From contig NZ_CP068771.1 in assembly GCF_018336935.1 (NCBI RefSeq), forward strand, positions 558,001 through 622,000: 64,000 bases of DNA, read 5' to 3'. The notes under the pieces are model-generated. The model saw nothing but the letters and a program-made list of their open reading frames with translations. It did no database searches and was not told the DNA's origin. Each line of letters begins with the position of its first letter. The first letter of the stretch is position 1. The position numbers were made by a program, and so were the translations under genes. This DNA is from Serratia plymuthica (GTDB taxonomy: Bacteria; Pseudomonadota; Gammaproteobacteria; Enterobacterales; Enterobacteriaceae). Positions 21,639 to 31,834 of the stretch are shown piece after piece.

Positions 21639-22484
21639 TTACCTCGCAACGGCGGAACGGCCATAGGCCTGAGTGATGCGATCAATGACCACCGCCAGGA
21701 TAACGATCGCCAGCCCGGCTTCGAGCCCCAGCCCCACGTTCAGCGTCTGAATGCCCACCAGCACGTCTTCGCCCAGGCCGCGTGCGCCGATCATCGAGGC
21801 GACGACCACCATCGACAGCGACATCATGGTGGTCTGGTTGATGCCGGCCATGATGCTTGGCAGCGCCAGCGGCAACTGCACGCCGAACAGTTTCTGCCAA
21901 CTGTTGGCGCCAAAGGCGGTGACGGACTCCATCACTTCCTTATCCACCTGGCGGATCCCCAAATCGGTCAGGCGGATCAGCGGCGGCGTGGCGTAGATCA
22001 CCGTCGCCAGGATTGCCGGCACCTTGCCCAGGCCGAACAGCATCAGCACCGGGATCAAGTACACGAAGCTTGGCATGGTTTGCATCACATCCATCAGCGG
22101 CATCATTATCGCCCGCACACGGTTGCTGCGCGCCGACAGTATGCCCAGCGGAATGCCGATAATCACCGCCAGCAGCGTGGCGACCAGCACCAGCGCCAGG
22201 GTTTGCATCAATTTGTCCCACATGCCTGCGGTGCCGACCAGCAACAGCAGGCCGACAATCACTACCGTCGGCAGCCAGCGCCGGGTGGCATGCCAGGCCA
22301 ACAGGCCGACGAGCGCCAACATCAGCCACCACGGCGTGGCGCGCAGCAGGCTCTCAAGGTGGATCACCGCCCACAGCAGGGTATCGGAGATCTTGCGGAA
22401 CATGTCGCCATATTGGGTGACCAGCGCATCGACCCAGCCGTTGATCCAATCGGCGATGGAGAAGGTAAAGCGTTCTGGAAACAT
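21639..22484 (-). CDS. ABC transporter permease, ProW/HutW type
   Basis: 281-residue inner-membrane permease with about six to seven helices. The coupling motif is in the region GANSWQKLFGVQLPLALPSIMAGINQT, which fits the EAA loop, and SMVVVASMIGARGLGEDV is the usual ProW-type end. An amphipathic N-terminal stretch of about 50 residues precedes the first helix, shorter than E. coli ProW. It lies between the binding-protein and ATPase genes in the same direction. The substrate is inferred only from the hut context. Confidence 0.87.
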   Translation of the reverse strand: MFPERFTFSIADWINGWVDALVTQYGDMFRKISDTLLWAVIHLESLLRATPWWLMLALVGLLAWHATRRWLPTVVIVGLLLLVGTAGMWDKLMQTLALVLVATLLAVIIGIPLGILSARSNRVRAIMMPLMDVMQTMPSFVYLIPVLMLFGLGKVPAILATVIYATPPLIRLTDLGIRQVDKEVMESVTAFGANSWQKLFGVQLPLALPSIMAGINQTTMMSLSMVVVASMIGARGLGEDVLVGIQTLNVGLGLEAGLAIVILAVVIDRITQAYGRSAVAR

Positions 22485-22552
22485 AAGTTTTGCCCCTGTT
22501 TGGCCCGAGGCGCATCAGGCCCCGGGTTGGTGTTTACTAAAATCAAAAGCGG

Positions 22553-23518
22553 TTACAAAGAGGCCTGAATTTTTTTCGCCGCGTCTTCGCTGACCCACTG
22601 TTTCCAGATATCCGGGTGCTGTTTGAAGAACTCCAGCGCCAGCTTCTGCGAGCTGATGCGTTCCTTGCTCATGCGCGCCAGATTCTGATTGACCAGATCG
22701 AGCGGCAGATTCACTTTTGCCAACATTTGCACCAGTTCAGGCGCCTGCTGGTTAAACACGCTGGAAATCCCGACTTTGATGTGGATGTTCTTGTCCACGC
22801 CGGGCTCGTCCAGTTTCACCAGATCGAGCTGGCCCATCAGCGGGGTTGGCGACCAGTAGTAGAACAAAATAGGTTCGCCGCGGCGGTAGCTGGAAAGAAT
22901 GGCGGTATCGAGTGCGGGGCCAGTGCCGGGGCGGAAGTTGGTGAACTTATCCTCCAGTTTGAATTTTTTCAGGATGGCGGTGTTATCCAGCTCGCAGGTC
23001 CAGCCTGCCGGGCAATTGTAGAAGCGGCCTTTGTCAGGCTCTTCCTGATCGCGGAAAAGCTGCACGTATTTGGCGAGATCCGGGATGCTTTTCAGATCCG
23101 GTGCCAGGGGTTTCAGTTTGCGTTTGGCGTCGCCTTCAATCACGTAACGCGGCACATACCAGCCTTCGACTGCGCCAACAATAGGCGCGCCGACGCTGAC
23201 AGCCTTGCCGGCTTTCTCTGCTTTGTTCCAGACTTCGCTGCGGCCAATCCACTCTTCGGCGAACACCTGAATGTCATTGGTGCCGATCGCCTGCTCCATG
23301 GTGATAGAGTTACCCGGCAGCGCGTCGGTTTTACAATCGTAGCCCTTTTGCAGCACATATTGCATGACGTCGGTCAGCAGCATGCCGCTTTCCCAGTTCA
23401 GTCCGGCGAACTTGACCGGTTTACCAGATTCGCACCAACCTGCGGCGCGCGCGGAAAGGCTGCCTGTCATCAGCCCGAGCGCGATTAAGGGGATCCATAG
23501 TTTATGTCGTGTTTGCAT
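22553..23518 (-). CDS. ABC transporter periplasmic binding protein, ProX/HutX type
   Basis: 321-residue OpuAC-domain binding protein. A signal peptide is visible (about 1-25, SARA|AG). The mature part begins GWCESGKPVKFAGLNWESG, typical of the HutX/ProX group. Paired cysteines occur near the N-terminus (WCES, YDCK) and in CPAGWTCE, probably disulfides in the periplasm. The YYWSPTPLMG segment provides aromatic residues of the kind used to bind cationic ligands. It is the first gene of the ABC set, 53 bases after the permease gene with a hairpin in between. Confidence 0.87.
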   Translation of the reverse strand: MQTRHKLWIPLIALGLMTGSLSARAAGWCESGKPVKFAGLNWESGMLLTDVMQYVLQKGYDCKTDALPGNSITMEQAIGTNDIQVFAEEWIGRSEVWNKAEKAGKAVSVGAPIVGAVEGWYVPRYVIEGDAKRKLKPLAPDLKSIPDLAKYVQLFRDQEEPDKGRFYNCPAGWTCELDNTAILKKFKLEDKFTNFRPGTGPALDTAILSSYRRGEPILFYYWSPTPLMGQLDLVKLDEPGVDKNIHIKVGISSVFNQQAPELVQMLAKVNLPLDLVNQNLARMSKERISSQKLALEFFKQHPDIWKQWVSEDAAKKIQASL

Positions 23519-23544
23519 CGTGATACTCCACGTTTAATGACGAA

Positions 23545-23565
23545 GAGCCCGGGAACGGCGGGCTC
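23545..23565 (-). other. Intercistronic hairpin before the binding-protein gene
   Basis: GAGCCCG and CGGGCTC form a 7-bp stem between the amino-acid permease and the ABC binding-protein gene. There is no T run on the minus strand, so it probably tunes mRNA stability rather than ending transcription. Confidence 0.5.
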
Positions 23566-23571
23566 GTGGGT

Positions 23572-24963
23572 TTAATACTGCGGTGAGGTCGTGACGGGTG
23601 AACCCCCGCCTTTTTTACGCACCCACAACCAGTATGCCAGGGTAAGGAAAGCCACCCACACCAGCCCGACGTACAGGGCGATGCGGCTATCCTCGAAGTA
23701 ACCGAGCAGGCCGATGACGAACAGCATGAACACCGTCGCCAGCGCCGGCGCTATCGGCCACCAGGGAACCGGGAAACTCAGTTTGCTGACTTCCTGTGGC
23801 GTCAGCGTACGGCGCATGGCTGCCTGCGACAGCAGGATCATCAGCCACACCCAGACGGTCGCGAAGGTGGCGATGGAGGCGATGATCATAAACACCTGTT
23901 TTGGTATCAGGTAGTTAAGCACCACGCCCAACAGCAGGGCGACAGACATCACCAGCACCGTCATCCAGGGCACGCCGTTGGCGGTCAGTTTGGAGAAGCT
24001 TTTCGGTGCCTGACCATCCTGCGCCATGCCGTACATCATGCGGCCGGCGCCGAAGATGTCGCTGTTGATGGCGGAAATGGCGGCGGTGATCACCACCACG
24101 TTCAGCACGTTGGCGGCGGAGCTGATGCCCAGATTGCTGAAGATCTCCACAAACGGGCTGCCGTTCTGGCCGATGCTGTTCCACGGATAGATGGCCATCA
24201 GCACCAGCAGCGTCAGCACATAGAACAGCAGGATGCGCACCGGCACGGCATTGATCGCTTTCGGCAGCACCTTCGCAGGGTCTTTCGCCTCGCTGGCGGT
24301 GATGCCGATGATTTCAATGCCGCCGAAAGCGAACATCACTACCGCCAACGAGGCGATCACGCCGCCGATGCCGTTTGGCATAAAGCCGCCGTGCTGCCAC
24401 AGATTGCTAAAGCCGGTGGCGTGCTGGGTCTGGCCGAAACCAAACAGCATCACCGCTGCGCCGCCGACGATCATCGCTACGATAGCCGCGACCTTGATCA
24501 GCGACAGCCAGAACTCCATTTCGCCGAACACTTTCACGCTGCACAGGTTGAGCGCGCCGATAAACATGATAATGCTGAGCACCCACACCCACTGGGCGAC
24601 GTCCGGGAACCACAGCCCCATATAGATGCCGAAGGCGGTGACGTCCGCCAGGGCGACGATCACCATTTCGAAGGTATAGGTCCAGCCGGTGAGGAAACCG
24701 GCCAGCGGGCCAAGATAGTGGCTGGCGTAGTGGCCGAATGAACCTGAGACCGGTTGATGCACCGCCATTTCGCCCAGCGCGCGCATCACCATAAACACCG
24801 CCGCGCCGCCGACCAGATAGGCCAGCAGCACGGCCGGGCCGGCCAGTTGGATCGCCCCGGCGGAGCCGTAGAACAGGCCGGTGCCGATGGCGGAACCGAG
24901 CGCCATAAAGCGGATATGCCGCGCGTTTAATCCGCGTCTGAGTTGTGTTGTTTCGTTACGCAT
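23572..24963 (-). CDS. APC-family amino acid permease, HutT/ProY type
   Basis: 463-residue, 12-helix proton-coupled permease of the amino-acid transporter family, very similar to ProY/HutT. It contains [21 protein letters not shown] (first helix motif), [19 protein letters not shown] and a long [20 protein letters not shown] 24963 gives the standard [12 protein letters not shown] start; the 27-residue upstream extension has no family match. Being directly after hutH it is most likely the histidine (or urocanate) permease, but the specificity is inferred from context. Confidence 0.9.
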   Translation of the reverse strand: MRNETTQLRRGLNARHIRFMALGSAIGTGLFYGSAGAIQLAGPAVLLAYLVGGAAVFMVMRALGEMAVHQPVSGSFGHYASHYLGPLAGFLTGWTYTFEMVIVALADVTAFGIYMGLWFPDVAQWVWVLSIIMFIGALNLCSVKVFGEMEFWLSLIKVAAIVAMIVGGAAVMLFGFGQTQHATGFSNLWQHGGFMPNGIGGVIASLAVVMFAFGGIEIIGITASEAKDPAKVLPKAINAVPVRILLFYVLTLLVLMAIYPWNSIGQNGSPFVEIFSNLGISSAANVLNVVVITAAISAINSDIFGAGRMMYGMAQDGQAPKSFSKLTANGVPWMTVLVMSVALLLGVVLNYLIPKQVFMIIASIATFATVWVWLMILLSQAAMRRTLTPQEVSKLSFPVPWWPIAPALATVFMLFVIGLLGYFEDSRIALYVGLVWVAFLTLAYWLWVRKKGGGSPVTTSPQY

Positions 24964-25073
24964 GTTGCTTCCCGTTGAGTTTTTATTGCCGAACAGGCAC
25001 GCGCTATCCGCACCGGGTGGAACGCATCCGGCGGGACAGAACAAACTGCGTGGTATAACCCTTGTTTACTCGA

Positions 25074-25098
25074 AGTCGCCGCGTTGTTAGCGGCGACT
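25074..25098 (-). other. Hairpin between hutH and the amino-acid permease gene
   Basis: AGTCGCCGC and GCGGCGACT form a perfect 9-bp stem with a 7-base loop in the 161-base gap. No T run follows on either strand, so it may be a processing or stability element allowing different expression of enzymes and transporters. Confidence 0.55.
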
Positions 25099-25124
25099 CC
25101 GACGACGTTGGGTAGAGGTTTTAT

Positions 25125-26660
25125 TTATGCCTGGCTAGGCAGCAGCGCTGCTGGCATCAGCGATGTCAGATGACCTGCCGCCAACAGCAGGCTGGCGGCT
25201 TCAATGTCGGGGGCGAAGAAACGATCCTTGTCGTAGTAGCTGACATGTTCACGCAGCGTGCGGCGTGCCTGCTCCAGGGCTTCCGACGTTTTCAGGCCTT
25301 TGCGCAGATCCAGCCCCTGACAGGCGGCCAGCCACTCGACGGCTAAAATGCCGCGCACGTTATCCGCCATTTCCCACAGGCGGCGGCCTGCGGCAGGCGC
25401 CATGGAGACATGGTCTTCCTGGTTGGCGGAGGTCGGGATGCTGTCGACGCTGGCCGGGTGGGCCAACGCCTTGTTCTCGCTGGTCAGCGCTGCGGCGGTC
25501 ACCTGGGCGATCATAAAGCCGGAGTTCACCCCGCCGTTGTCCACCAGGAATGGCGGCAACTGCGACATGTGCTTATCCATCATCAGCGAGATACGGCGCT
25601 CGGACAGCGAGCCGATTTCGGCAAACGCCAGCGCCAGGTTGTCGGCGGCCATGGCGACCGGTTCGGCATGGAAGTTACCGCCGGACAGCACGTCGCCCTG
25701 CTCGGCGAACACCAGCGGGTTATCGGACACCGCGTTGGCTTCGATCTCCAGCACTTCGCTGGCCTGGCGGATCTGCGTCAGGCAGGCGCCCATGACCTGC
25801 GGCTGGCAGCGCAGGGAATAAGGATCCTGCACTTTCTCGCAGTTGCGATGCGAATCGGACACTTCGCTGCGCTCGCCGAGCAGGTGGCGATAGGCTGCGG
25901 CGGCGTCGATCTGGCCACGTTGGCCGCGCACCTCATGGATACGCGCGTCAAATGGGCTGCGTGACCCCAGAGCGGCTTCCACCGTCAGGCTGCCGGTGAC
26001 CGTGGCCGCAGCGTACAGATCTTCCGCGTCGAACAGGCCGCGCAGGGCAAAGGCGGCGGAAACCTGGGTGCCGTTCAGCAGCGCCAGGCCCTCTTTGGCG
26101 GCCAGCGTCAGCGGCTTCAGGCCCGCTTTGGCCAGCGCATCGGTGGCAGGCAGCCATTCGCCCTGATAACGGGCCTTGCCTTCACCCAGCAGCACCAGGC
26201 TCATGTGAGCCAGCGGCGCTAGGTCACCGGAGGCGCCAACGGAGCCTTTCAGTGGAATGTGCGGATACACTTCTGCGTTCACCAGCGCTATCAGCGCCTG
26301 GATCACTTCCAGGCGGATGCCGGAAAAACCGCGCGACAGACTGTTGATTTTCAGCACCATAATCAGGCGCACCAGGTTGTCGTCGGTCGGGGCGCCCACG
26401 CCGGCGGCGTGAGACAGCACGATCGAACGCTGCAGGTTTTCCAGATCTTCACGGGCGATACGGGTAGACGCCAGCAGGCCGAAACCGGTATTGATGCCGT
26501 AAGTGGTGCGGTTTTCTTCAACGATGCGCTCTACGCAGGCGACGCTTTGCTGAATGGCGGCATAGGCGCTGTCGTCAAGCTGAAGGCGAACCGGATGTTG
26601 ATAAACCTCACGCAGTTGCGAAAGCCGAAGTTGGCCTGGGCGAATAGTCAGCGCTTTCAT
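25125..26660 (-). CDS. hutH: Histidine ammonia-lyase
   Basis: 511-residue histidase that deaminates histidine to urocanate. It has the full MIO triad A143-S144-G145 ([12 protein letters not shown]), Y54 (TYGINTGFG), H84 (SHAAGVGAP), N196 (LLNGTQ), the [11 protein letters not shown] motif and NQEDHVSM. It is thus a complete contrast to the paralog at the operon end. ATG 26660 overlaps the hutU stop by four bases (ATGA), so translation is coupled. The reading frame extending to 26720 is hutU sequence in another frame. Confidence 0.97.
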   Translation of the reverse strand: MKALTIRPGQLRLSQLREVYQHPVRLQLDDSAYAAIQQSVACVERIVEENRTTYGINTGFGLLASTRIAREDLENLQRSIVLSHAAGVGAPTDDNLVRLIMVLKINSLSRGFSGIRLEVIQALIALVNAEVYPHIPLKGSVGASGDLAPLAHMSLVLLGEGKARYQGEWLPATDALAKAGLKPLTLAAKEGLALLNGTQVSAAFALRGLFDAEDLYAAATVTGSLTVEAALGSRSPFDARIHEVRGQRGQIDAAAAYRHLLGERSEVSDSHRNCEKVQDPYSLRCQPQVMGACLTQIRQASEVLEIEANAVSDNPLVFAEQGDVLSGGNFHAEPVAMAADNLALAFAEIGSLSERRISLMMDKHMSQLPPFLVDNGGVNSGFMIAQVTAAALTSENKALAHPASVDSIPTSANQEDHVSMAPAAGRRLWEMADNVRGILAVEWLAACQGLDLRKGLKTSEALEQARRTLREHVSYYDKDRFFAPDIEAASLLLAAGHLTSLMPAALLPSQA

Positions 26661-28348
26661 GCTTTGTCTCCTTGGGTGGCGGCGACCATCGGCAGGTTCA
26701 GGCCCTGCTCGCGGGCACATTCGATGGCGATGTCGTAACCGGCATCGGCATGGCGCATGACGCCGGTGGCCGGGTCGTTATGCAAGACGCGGGCGATGCG
26801 CTCGGCGGCTTCATCGGTACCGTCACAAACGATGACCATGCCGGAATGCTGCGAGAAGCCCATGCCGACGCCACCGCCGTGGTGCAGAGAAACCCAGGTC
26901 GCGCCGCTGGCGGTATTCAGCAGGGCGTTAAGCAGCGGCCAGTCGGAGACGGCGTCTGAACCGTCTTTCATCGATTCGGTTTCGCGGTTCGGGCTTGAGA
27001 CCGAGCCGGAGTCCAGGTGGTCGCGGCCAATCACGATCGGCGCAGACAGTTCACCGCTGCGTACCATCTCGTTGAACGCCAGGCCCAGCTTGGCGCGCTG
27101 GCCCAGACCGACCCAGCAGATACGCGCCGGCAGCCCCTGGAAGCTGATGCGCTCGCGCGCCATATCCAGCCAGTGGTGCAGATGCTCGTCATCCGGGATC
27201 AGCTCTTTAACTTTAGCGTCGGTTTTGTAGATGTCCTGCGGATCGCCGGACAGTGCGGCCCAGCGGAACGGGCCGACGCCGCGGCAGAACAGCGGGCGAA
27301 TATAGGCCGGCACGAAGCCCGGGAAGTCGAAGGCGTTGCTGACGCCCATTTCTTTCGCCATCTGGCGGATATTGTTGCCGTAGTCGAAGGTCGGCACGCC
27401 CATCTTCTGGAAGGCCAGCATGGCTTCCACGTGTTCGGCCATCGATTGCTTGGCGGCGATGACCACCTGCGCAGGTTCGGTCTGCGCGCGCTGGCGGTAT
27501 TCTTCCCAGCTCCAGCCCTTCGGCAGGTAGCCGTTCAACGGGTCATGGGCGCTGGTCTGGTCGGTGACCATGTCAGGACGCACGCCGCGGCGCACCAGTT
27601 CAGGCAGGATATCCGCCGCGTTGCCGCACAGGGCGATAGAGATGGCTTTGCCTTCTGCGGTGTATTTCTTGAGGCGCGCCAGCGCGTCGTCCAGATCCTT
27701 GGCTTGTTCATCGACGTAGCGGGTTTTCAGACGGAAATCGATGCGGCTCTGCTGGCATTCGATGTTCAGCGAGCTGGCACCGGCCAGTGTGGCGGCCAGC
27801 GGCTGAGCGCCGCCCATGCCGCCCAGACCGGCGGTCAGTACCCAGCGGCCTTTCAGGCTGCCGTCGTAATGCTGGCGGCCGGCTTCCACGAAGGTCTCGT
27901 AAGTCCCCTGGACGATGCCCTGGCTGCCGATGTAGATCCAGCTGCCGGCGGTCATCTGGCCGTACATGGCCAGGCCTTTGGCATCCAGTTCGTTAAAGTG
28001 TTCCCAGGTGGCCCAATGTGGCACCAGGTTGGAGTTGGCGATCAGCACGCGCGGCGCGTTGCTGTGGGTTTTAAATACGCCGACCGGCTTGCCGGATTGC
28101 ACCAGCAGCGTTTCGTCGTCTTCCAGCGTTTTCAGGGTGGCGACAATTTTGTCGTAGCAATCCCAGTCACGCGCGGCGCGACCAATACCGCCGTACACCA
28201 CCAGTTCATGCGGGTTTTCCGCTACTTCAGGATCGAGGTTGTTCATCAGCATGCGCAGCGGCGCTTCGGTCAGCCAGCTTTTTGCATTTAATTGTGTGCC
28301 GCGTGGCGCGCGTACATCGACATGGCGAACTTTGTTATTTGCAGTCAC
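26657..28348 (-). CDS. hutU: Urocanate hydratase
   Basis: 563-residue urocanase, which hydrates urocanate to imidazolonepropionate with tightly bound NAD+. The glycine-rich [12 protein letters not shown] loop and the catalytic cysteine C411 (PARICWVG) are present. I chose the GTG at 28348: it is preceded by GAGGAAA with good spacing and gives the usual family length, whereas the upstream ATG at 28384 has no ribosome site. It is the first gene of the leftward hut operon. A probable HutC operator lies about 95 bases upstream. Confidence 0.95.
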   Translation of the reverse strand: MTANNKVRHVDVRAPRGTQLNAKSWLTEAPLRMLMNNLDPEVAENPHELVVYGGIGRAARDWDCYDKIVATLKTLEDDETLLVQSGKPVGVFKTHSNAPRVLIANSNLVPHWATWEHFNELDAKGLAMYGQMTAGSWIYIGSQGIVQGTYETFVEAGRQHYDGSLKGRWVLTAGLGGMGGAQPLAATLAGASSLNIECQQSRIDFRLKTRYVDEQAKDLDDALARLKKYTAEGKAISIALCGNAADILPELVRRGVRPDMVTDQTSAHDPLNGYLPKGWSWEEYRQRAQTEPAQVVIAAKQSMAEHVEAMLAFQKMGVPTFDYGNNIRQMAKEMGVSNAFDFPGFVPAYIRPLFCRGVGPFRWAALSGDPQDIYKTDAKVKELIPDDEHLHHWLDMARERISFQGLPARICWVGLGQRAKLGLAFNEMVRSGELSAPIVIGRDHLDSGSVSSPNRETESMKDGSDAVSDWPLLNALLNTASGATWVSLHHGGGVGMGFSQHSGMVIVCDGTDEAAERIARVLHNDPATGVMRHADAGYDIAIECAREQGLNLPMVAATQGDKA

Positions 28349-28434
28349 AGCATTTTCCTCAAACAGTATCGGTGCAGATTCCATAACGCGGTGGGGTTAA
28401 TCACCACGCCATAATAATGCGTAGGGTTTATTAA

Positions 28435-28463
28435 CATATACTTGTATGTACAAGCATATGCAA
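28435..28463 (-). promoter_or_regulatory. hutU promoter with HutC-type operator
   Basis: The palindrome CTTGTATGTACAAG (28441-28454), extended by ATAT on both sides, matches the operator type of GntR/HutC regulators of hut genes. On the minus strand it fills the 17-base spacer between TTGCAT (-35-like, 28458-28463) and TATATG (-10-like, 28435-28440), so a bound repressor would block the promoter. The palindrome is seen directly; the regulator is inferred, and hutC is not in the window. Confidence 0.7.
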
Positions 28464-28689
28464 CACTGACCAGTGAATGCCTTAAATGGCATAAGAGAAA
28501 GTTATTTTTGTTAATTATCAGTTGGATGAATTTGTTTTTGGTGTTTGGGTCATTAGGTTGACGCAGGAGAACAGTGAGCTATTCAACAAAAATGAATTAA
28601 AAATGGGTCATTTTTGAGTGTTAAATCACAATAATTTTACATGCTCATTACAAGTTGGCGGCGGTGATAAAAAAGTCATATCGATGAAA

Positions 28690-28743
28690 GCAAAATGCCC
28701 GCCACTCTGGGACATAGGGAGGTATCCCATAATGGCGGGCATT
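28690..28743 (-). terminator. Terminator of the MFS transporter gene
   Basis: AATGCCCGCCA and TGGCGGGCATT (28694-28704 and 28733-28743) pair over 11 bp, with an inner GGGA/TCCC pairing. TTTTG follows on the minus strand. It starts a few bases after the MFS stop codon. Confidence 0.75.
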
Positions 28744-28747
28744 AACC

Positions 28748-30085
28748 TTATGCTGCCGGCTGCAGCACCGTTTTTCGGGTCATTTTGAATACCGTTGCGA
28801 TGGCGGCGATCAGGGCCGGTACGCACAGGAACATCAGGATGCTTTGCACTTCCCAGTGCATGGCAAGCAATTGCGCGCCCATCATGGTGCCCGCAACGCC
28901 GCCAAAACGGCCGATGCCTTGCATCCAGGCGATACCGGTGGCGCGGCTGTGGGTGGGGTAAAAGGTGGCGGCCAGCGTTTGCAGGCCCGATTGCGCGCCG
29001 TTCATGGTGATGCCCATCAGGAAGATAAAGGCACCCAGCAGCACGATATGGCTGTCCTCGGTCGCCATTGCCACAATCAACAGGGCGGTAATGACAAAAC
29101 CGCTCGACACCACTTTATGGGCGTTCCAGCGGTCCATCAGCCAGCCGGCCGCCAGAATGCCGAGGGTGCCACCGAAGGTGAACAACGAGGTCAGAATGGC
29201 CGACTGTTCAAGCGGGTAACCCAGCCCCTGCATCAGGATCGGCATCCAGCTCAGCAGCACGTAATAAATCACCAGCCCCATGAAGTAGGTCAGCCACAGC
29301 ATCAGTGTGCCGGCCAGATAAGGGCGGGTGAACAGCAGGCCGACGCTGGTTTTTGACTGCGCCAGCTTCTCTTCATACAGGTAGAAACGCGTGACGTTAT
29401 CGATATTCTGGCTGACGAAGCGCTGGGCGATGCGTCTGATTTTCATCGCATCCTTGCCGCGGTTCACCATGTACTTCACCGATTCCGGCAGGAACAGGAT
29501 CAGCAATAGCGTCAGGATCAGAGGAGCTATTGCTCCCAGCAGCAGCACGCTGTGCCAGCCATAGGTCGGGATCAGCCACGATGAGATGGCGCCACCACCG
29601 GCGGCACCCAGCGGGAAGCCGCAATACATGGTGTTAATTGCCATCGAGCGGCAGCGCTGCGGCGCATATTCGGAAATGAGCGTGATGGCGTTCGGCATCG
29701 CCGCACCCAGGCCCAGCCCGGTCAGAAAGCGCCACAGCGTCAGGCTGTTGAGCGAACCGGCATAGGCGGTGGCCAGGCTGGACAGGCCGAAGAACAGGCA
29801 CGAAAACACCAACACCCGCTTGCGGCCGATGCGATCGGAGATCGGCCCGGCCACCAGCGCGCCGAGTGACAGCCCCAGCAGCGCGGCGCTCAGCACCGGA
29901 CCGAGATCCTGTTTCACAATTCCCCAATCTTTGGCGACCGAAGGGGCGATATAACCCATTGCCGCAGTGTCAAAACCATCAATGGCAAGGATCAGGAATC
30001 CCAAAATGATCAAGGTCCAATGAAACAGCGAGAATTTGCTGTCGTCGATGGCCTGCTGAATATTCAACTCGGTGGAATGAGCCAT
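28748..30085 (-). CDS. MFS transporter, aromatic acid:H+ symporter (AAHS) family
   Basis: 445-residue, 12-helix major-facilitator carrier. The first-helix motif LAIDGFDTAAMGYIAPSVA and the loop GPISDRIGRKRVLV are hallmarks of PcaK/MhpT-type aromatic acid symporters. ATG 30085 follows AGAGGG; 27 further in-frame codons upstream are not supported. No aromatic catabolism genes are nearby. Its promoter carries the same TGTATRTACA palindrome as hutU, so an imidazole compound such as urocanate is a possible substrate; this is an inference. Confidence 0.88.
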   Translation of the reverse strand: MAHSTELNIQQAIDDSKFSLFHWTLIILGFLILAIDGFDTAAMGYIAPSVAKDWGIVKQDLGPVLSAALLGLSLGALVAGPISDRIGRKRVLVFSCLFFGLSSLATAYAGSLNSLTLWRFLTGLGLGAAMPNAITLISEYAPQRCRSMAINTMYCGFPLGAAGGGAISSWLIPTYGWHSVLLLGAIAPLILTLLLILFLPESVKYMVNRGKDAMKIRRIAQRFVSQNIDNVTRFYLYEEKLAQSKTSVGLLFTRPYLAGTLMLWLTYFMGLVIYYVLLSWMPILMQGLGYPLEQSAILTSLFTFGGTLGILAAGWLMDRWNAHKVVSSGFVITALLIVAMATEDSHIVLLGAFIFLMGITMNGAQSGLQTLAATFYPTHSRATGIAWMQGIGRFGGVAGTMMGAQLLAMHWEVQSILMFLCVPALIAAIATVFKMTRKTVLQPAA

Positions 30086-30408
30086 GGCACCCTCTAAACG
30101 CAGATGTGATATTGGTGGATGCACTGCCGGAACTGATGTCCGACTTGTGCTTGCCTGTATATACATCTGCGCCGCAACGATTTATGTCAAATATATTTGT
30201 CTGATTTGTTATCTGCATGTTGTTTTTACGCCGCAGGATGCATCGCCAATGTGGCGGCTGACGAGGATAAACGTAATAAATGAAGCAGATAGACGGTGGG
30301 ATAGGCTGGGCCATGGCGAGAAGATAAAATTTAATACAATTTAGCCGGTTTGGTTGCCGGGCCGTAATCTGAGATAATCGCTTTTTCCCTATCCTGATTG
30401 AGAAACCG
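30086..30408. other. Divergent promoter region between the MFS gene and queE
   Basis: 323 bases without a gene. It contains the MFS operator and -35 described separately, and on the queE side an AT-rich stretch before GATTGAGAAACCG, the presumed queE ribosome site region. I see no riboswitch-like structure. Confidence 0.6.
30156..30190 (-). promoter_or_regulatory. MFS promoter with TGTATATACA palindrome
   Basis: A perfect 10-bp palindrome TGTATATACA (30156-30165) lies about 19 bases downstream, on the minus strand, of a consensus -35 TTGACA (30185-30190), and so would cover the -10. The 10-mer matches the core of the hutU operator (TGTATGTACA) except at one base. Confidence 0.55.
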
Positions 30409-31080
30409 ATGCAGTACCCGATTAATGAAATGTTCCAAACCTTGCAGGGCGAAGGCTTTTTTACCGGCGTTCCGGCCATTTTTATCCGCCTGCAGGGCTG
30501 CCCGGTAGGATGCAGCTGGTGCGATACCAAACATACCTGGGAAAAGGAAGCCAATCGGGAAGTGGATATGCAGCGGATCCTGGTCAAAACCGAGGAGAGC
30601 GATGCCTGGGGCAGCGCCAGTGCGGAACAACTGCTTGCGGTTATCCGTCAGCAGGGCTATACCGCTCGTCACGTGGTGATCACCGGCGGCGAGCCGTGCA
30701 TTTACGATTTGACCCCGCTGACCCAACTGCTGGAAGACAACGGCTATGGCTGCCAGATTGAAACCAGCGGTACTCATGAGGTTCGGTGCTCGGCGAAAAC
30801 CTGGGTGACGGTTTCCCCCAAGGTGAATATGCGCGGCGGCATGAAGGTGCTGGATCAGGCTTTGCAGCGTGCAGACGAGGTGAAGCATCCGGTTGGACGC
30901 GAGCGTGATATTGAAGCGCTGGATGCGCTATTGGCGACGTTGCATGATGAAAAGCCGCGGATTATCGCGTTGCAGCCCATCAGTCAAAAGGAAGAGGCGA
31001 CTCGGCTGTGCATTGAAACCTGCATTGCGCGCAACTGGCGCTTGTCGATGCAGACGCATAAGTATTTGAATATTGCTTAA
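30409..31080 (+). CDS. queE: 7-carboxy-7-deazaguanine synthase QueE
   Basis: 223-residue radical SAM enzyme that contracts 6-carboxytetrahydropterin to 7-carboxy-7-deazaguanine, a step to queuosine in tRNA. The cluster motif is GCPVGCSWCDTKHTW, and TGGEPCIYDL is the SAM-binding glycine motif. The N-terminal YPINEMFQTLQGEG is typical of the enterobacterial form. Its product pathway partner queD lies just beyond an ERIC repeat on the opposite strand. Confidence 0.95.
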   Translation: MQYPINEMFQTLQGEGFFTGVPAIFIRLQGCPVGCSWCDTKHTWEKEANREVDMQRILVKTEESDAWGSASAEQLLAVIRQQGYTARHVVITGGEPCIYDLTPLTQLLEDNGYGCQIETSGTHEVRCSAKTWVTVSPKVNMRGGMKVLDQALQRADEVKHPVGRERDIEALDALLATLHDEKPRIIALQPISQKEEATRLCIETCIARNWRLSMQTHKYLNIA

Positions 31081-31097
31081 CAACGGTTAAATCCGAT

Positions 31098-31216
31098 CTC
31101 CAAAATAATTGGAGTGGCATCAAGGCGGCCGGCAAACGAAGCCCGATGAGCTGACATGAGTCAGCGATTCGGGTGAGTGAGCGCAGCCAACACCGATGCC
31201 ACTTCAGGTATGAAGG
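31098..31216 (-). repeat. ERIC-type intergenic repeat, copy 2 (inverted)
   Basis: Read on the minus strand it follows copy 1: TCATACCTGAAG, GTGTTGGCTGCGCTCACTCACCC, a diverged central palindrome, then GCCGCCTTGATGCCACTCCAATTATTT. It fills the queE-queD gap between the two converging genes. Confidence 0.75.
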
Positions 31217-31219
31217 AGA

Positions 31220-31579
31220 TCAACCCTTATAGACGCATCCCGCGCTGCAGGTTTCCTTCAGCATGACCGCACTCAGTTCCGGCAACTGAGGTTTAAGCTG
31301 CTGCCAGATCCAGGCGGCGAGCACTTCGCTGGTGGGATTTTCCAATCCTGGAATATCGTTCAGATAATGGTGATCCAAGCGCTCCCAAATTGGCGAGAAC
31401 ACGGCTTTAAGCTCGGCGAAATCCATCACCCATCCGGTGTGCGCATCCACTTCACCGGTCACTTCCAGACGCACCATAAACGAATGCCCATGCAGACGGC
31501 CGCATTTATGGCCCTCCGGCACATGCGGCAAGCGGTGTGCGGCTTCAAACTGAAAATCTTTAAACAGCGTGGTTGCCAT
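31220..31579 (-). CDS. queD: 6-carboxytetrahydropterin synthase QueD
   Basis: 119-residue homolog of pyruvoyl-tetrahydropterin synthase that makes 6-carboxytetrahydropterin from dihydroneopterin triphosphate, the step before QueE. The zinc histidines are in FEAAHRL and RLHGHSF, the catalytic cysteine is in HKCGRLHGH, and the Asp-His pair is in LDHHYLND. The C-terminus [11 protein letters not shown] is typical. It converges on queE and is flanked on both sides by ERIC elements. Confidence 0.95.
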   Translation of the reverse strand: MATTLFKDFQFEAAHRLPHVPEGHKCGRLHGHSFMVRLEVTGEVDAHTGWVMDFAELKAVFSPIWERLDHHYLNDIPGLENPTSEVLAAWIWQQLKPQLPELSAVMLKETCSAGCVYKG

Positions 31580-31834
31580 TATTACGGCCTCATTGACTCA
31601 AAAACCGCCGCATAGTACCGGAAAGCGTGCCTGCTTGCCATTTATACTGCTTTAGTCTGGCCGCGCGCCGTTAAACCGGCGTTAACACTTTTTTTGTTTG
31701 GTCCGCGTTGTACCTATCGAATGGGGTAATCAGCGGTAAATGCGATTCATTCAAAAGTCGCCAAAAAAACCGATTTGTTTTCAAAAGGATAAAAATCGCT
31801 CTTTAGCGTTTTAACCACTATCCCTTACCAGAAA

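Larger units (their letters stand above)
28349..28747. other. hutU upstream region and MFS 3' region
   Basis: 399 bases without a gene. They hold the hutU promoter/operator near 28435-28463, an AT-rich stretch with a small inverted repeat (AAAAATG / CATTTTT at 28599-28615), and the MFS terminator at 28690-28743. I see no small gene with a ribosome site. Confidence 0.65.

Noticed and set aside
19242..26660. Recent duplication of hutH giving the second lyase gene
   Set aside because: The two proteins are strongly diverged, including in the active site, so the paralog is ancient and not a local tandem copy.
27017..28291. 424-codon plus-strand reading frame opposite hutU
   Set aside because: Shadow frame caused by codon bias of hutU; hutU is intact and recognised along its length.
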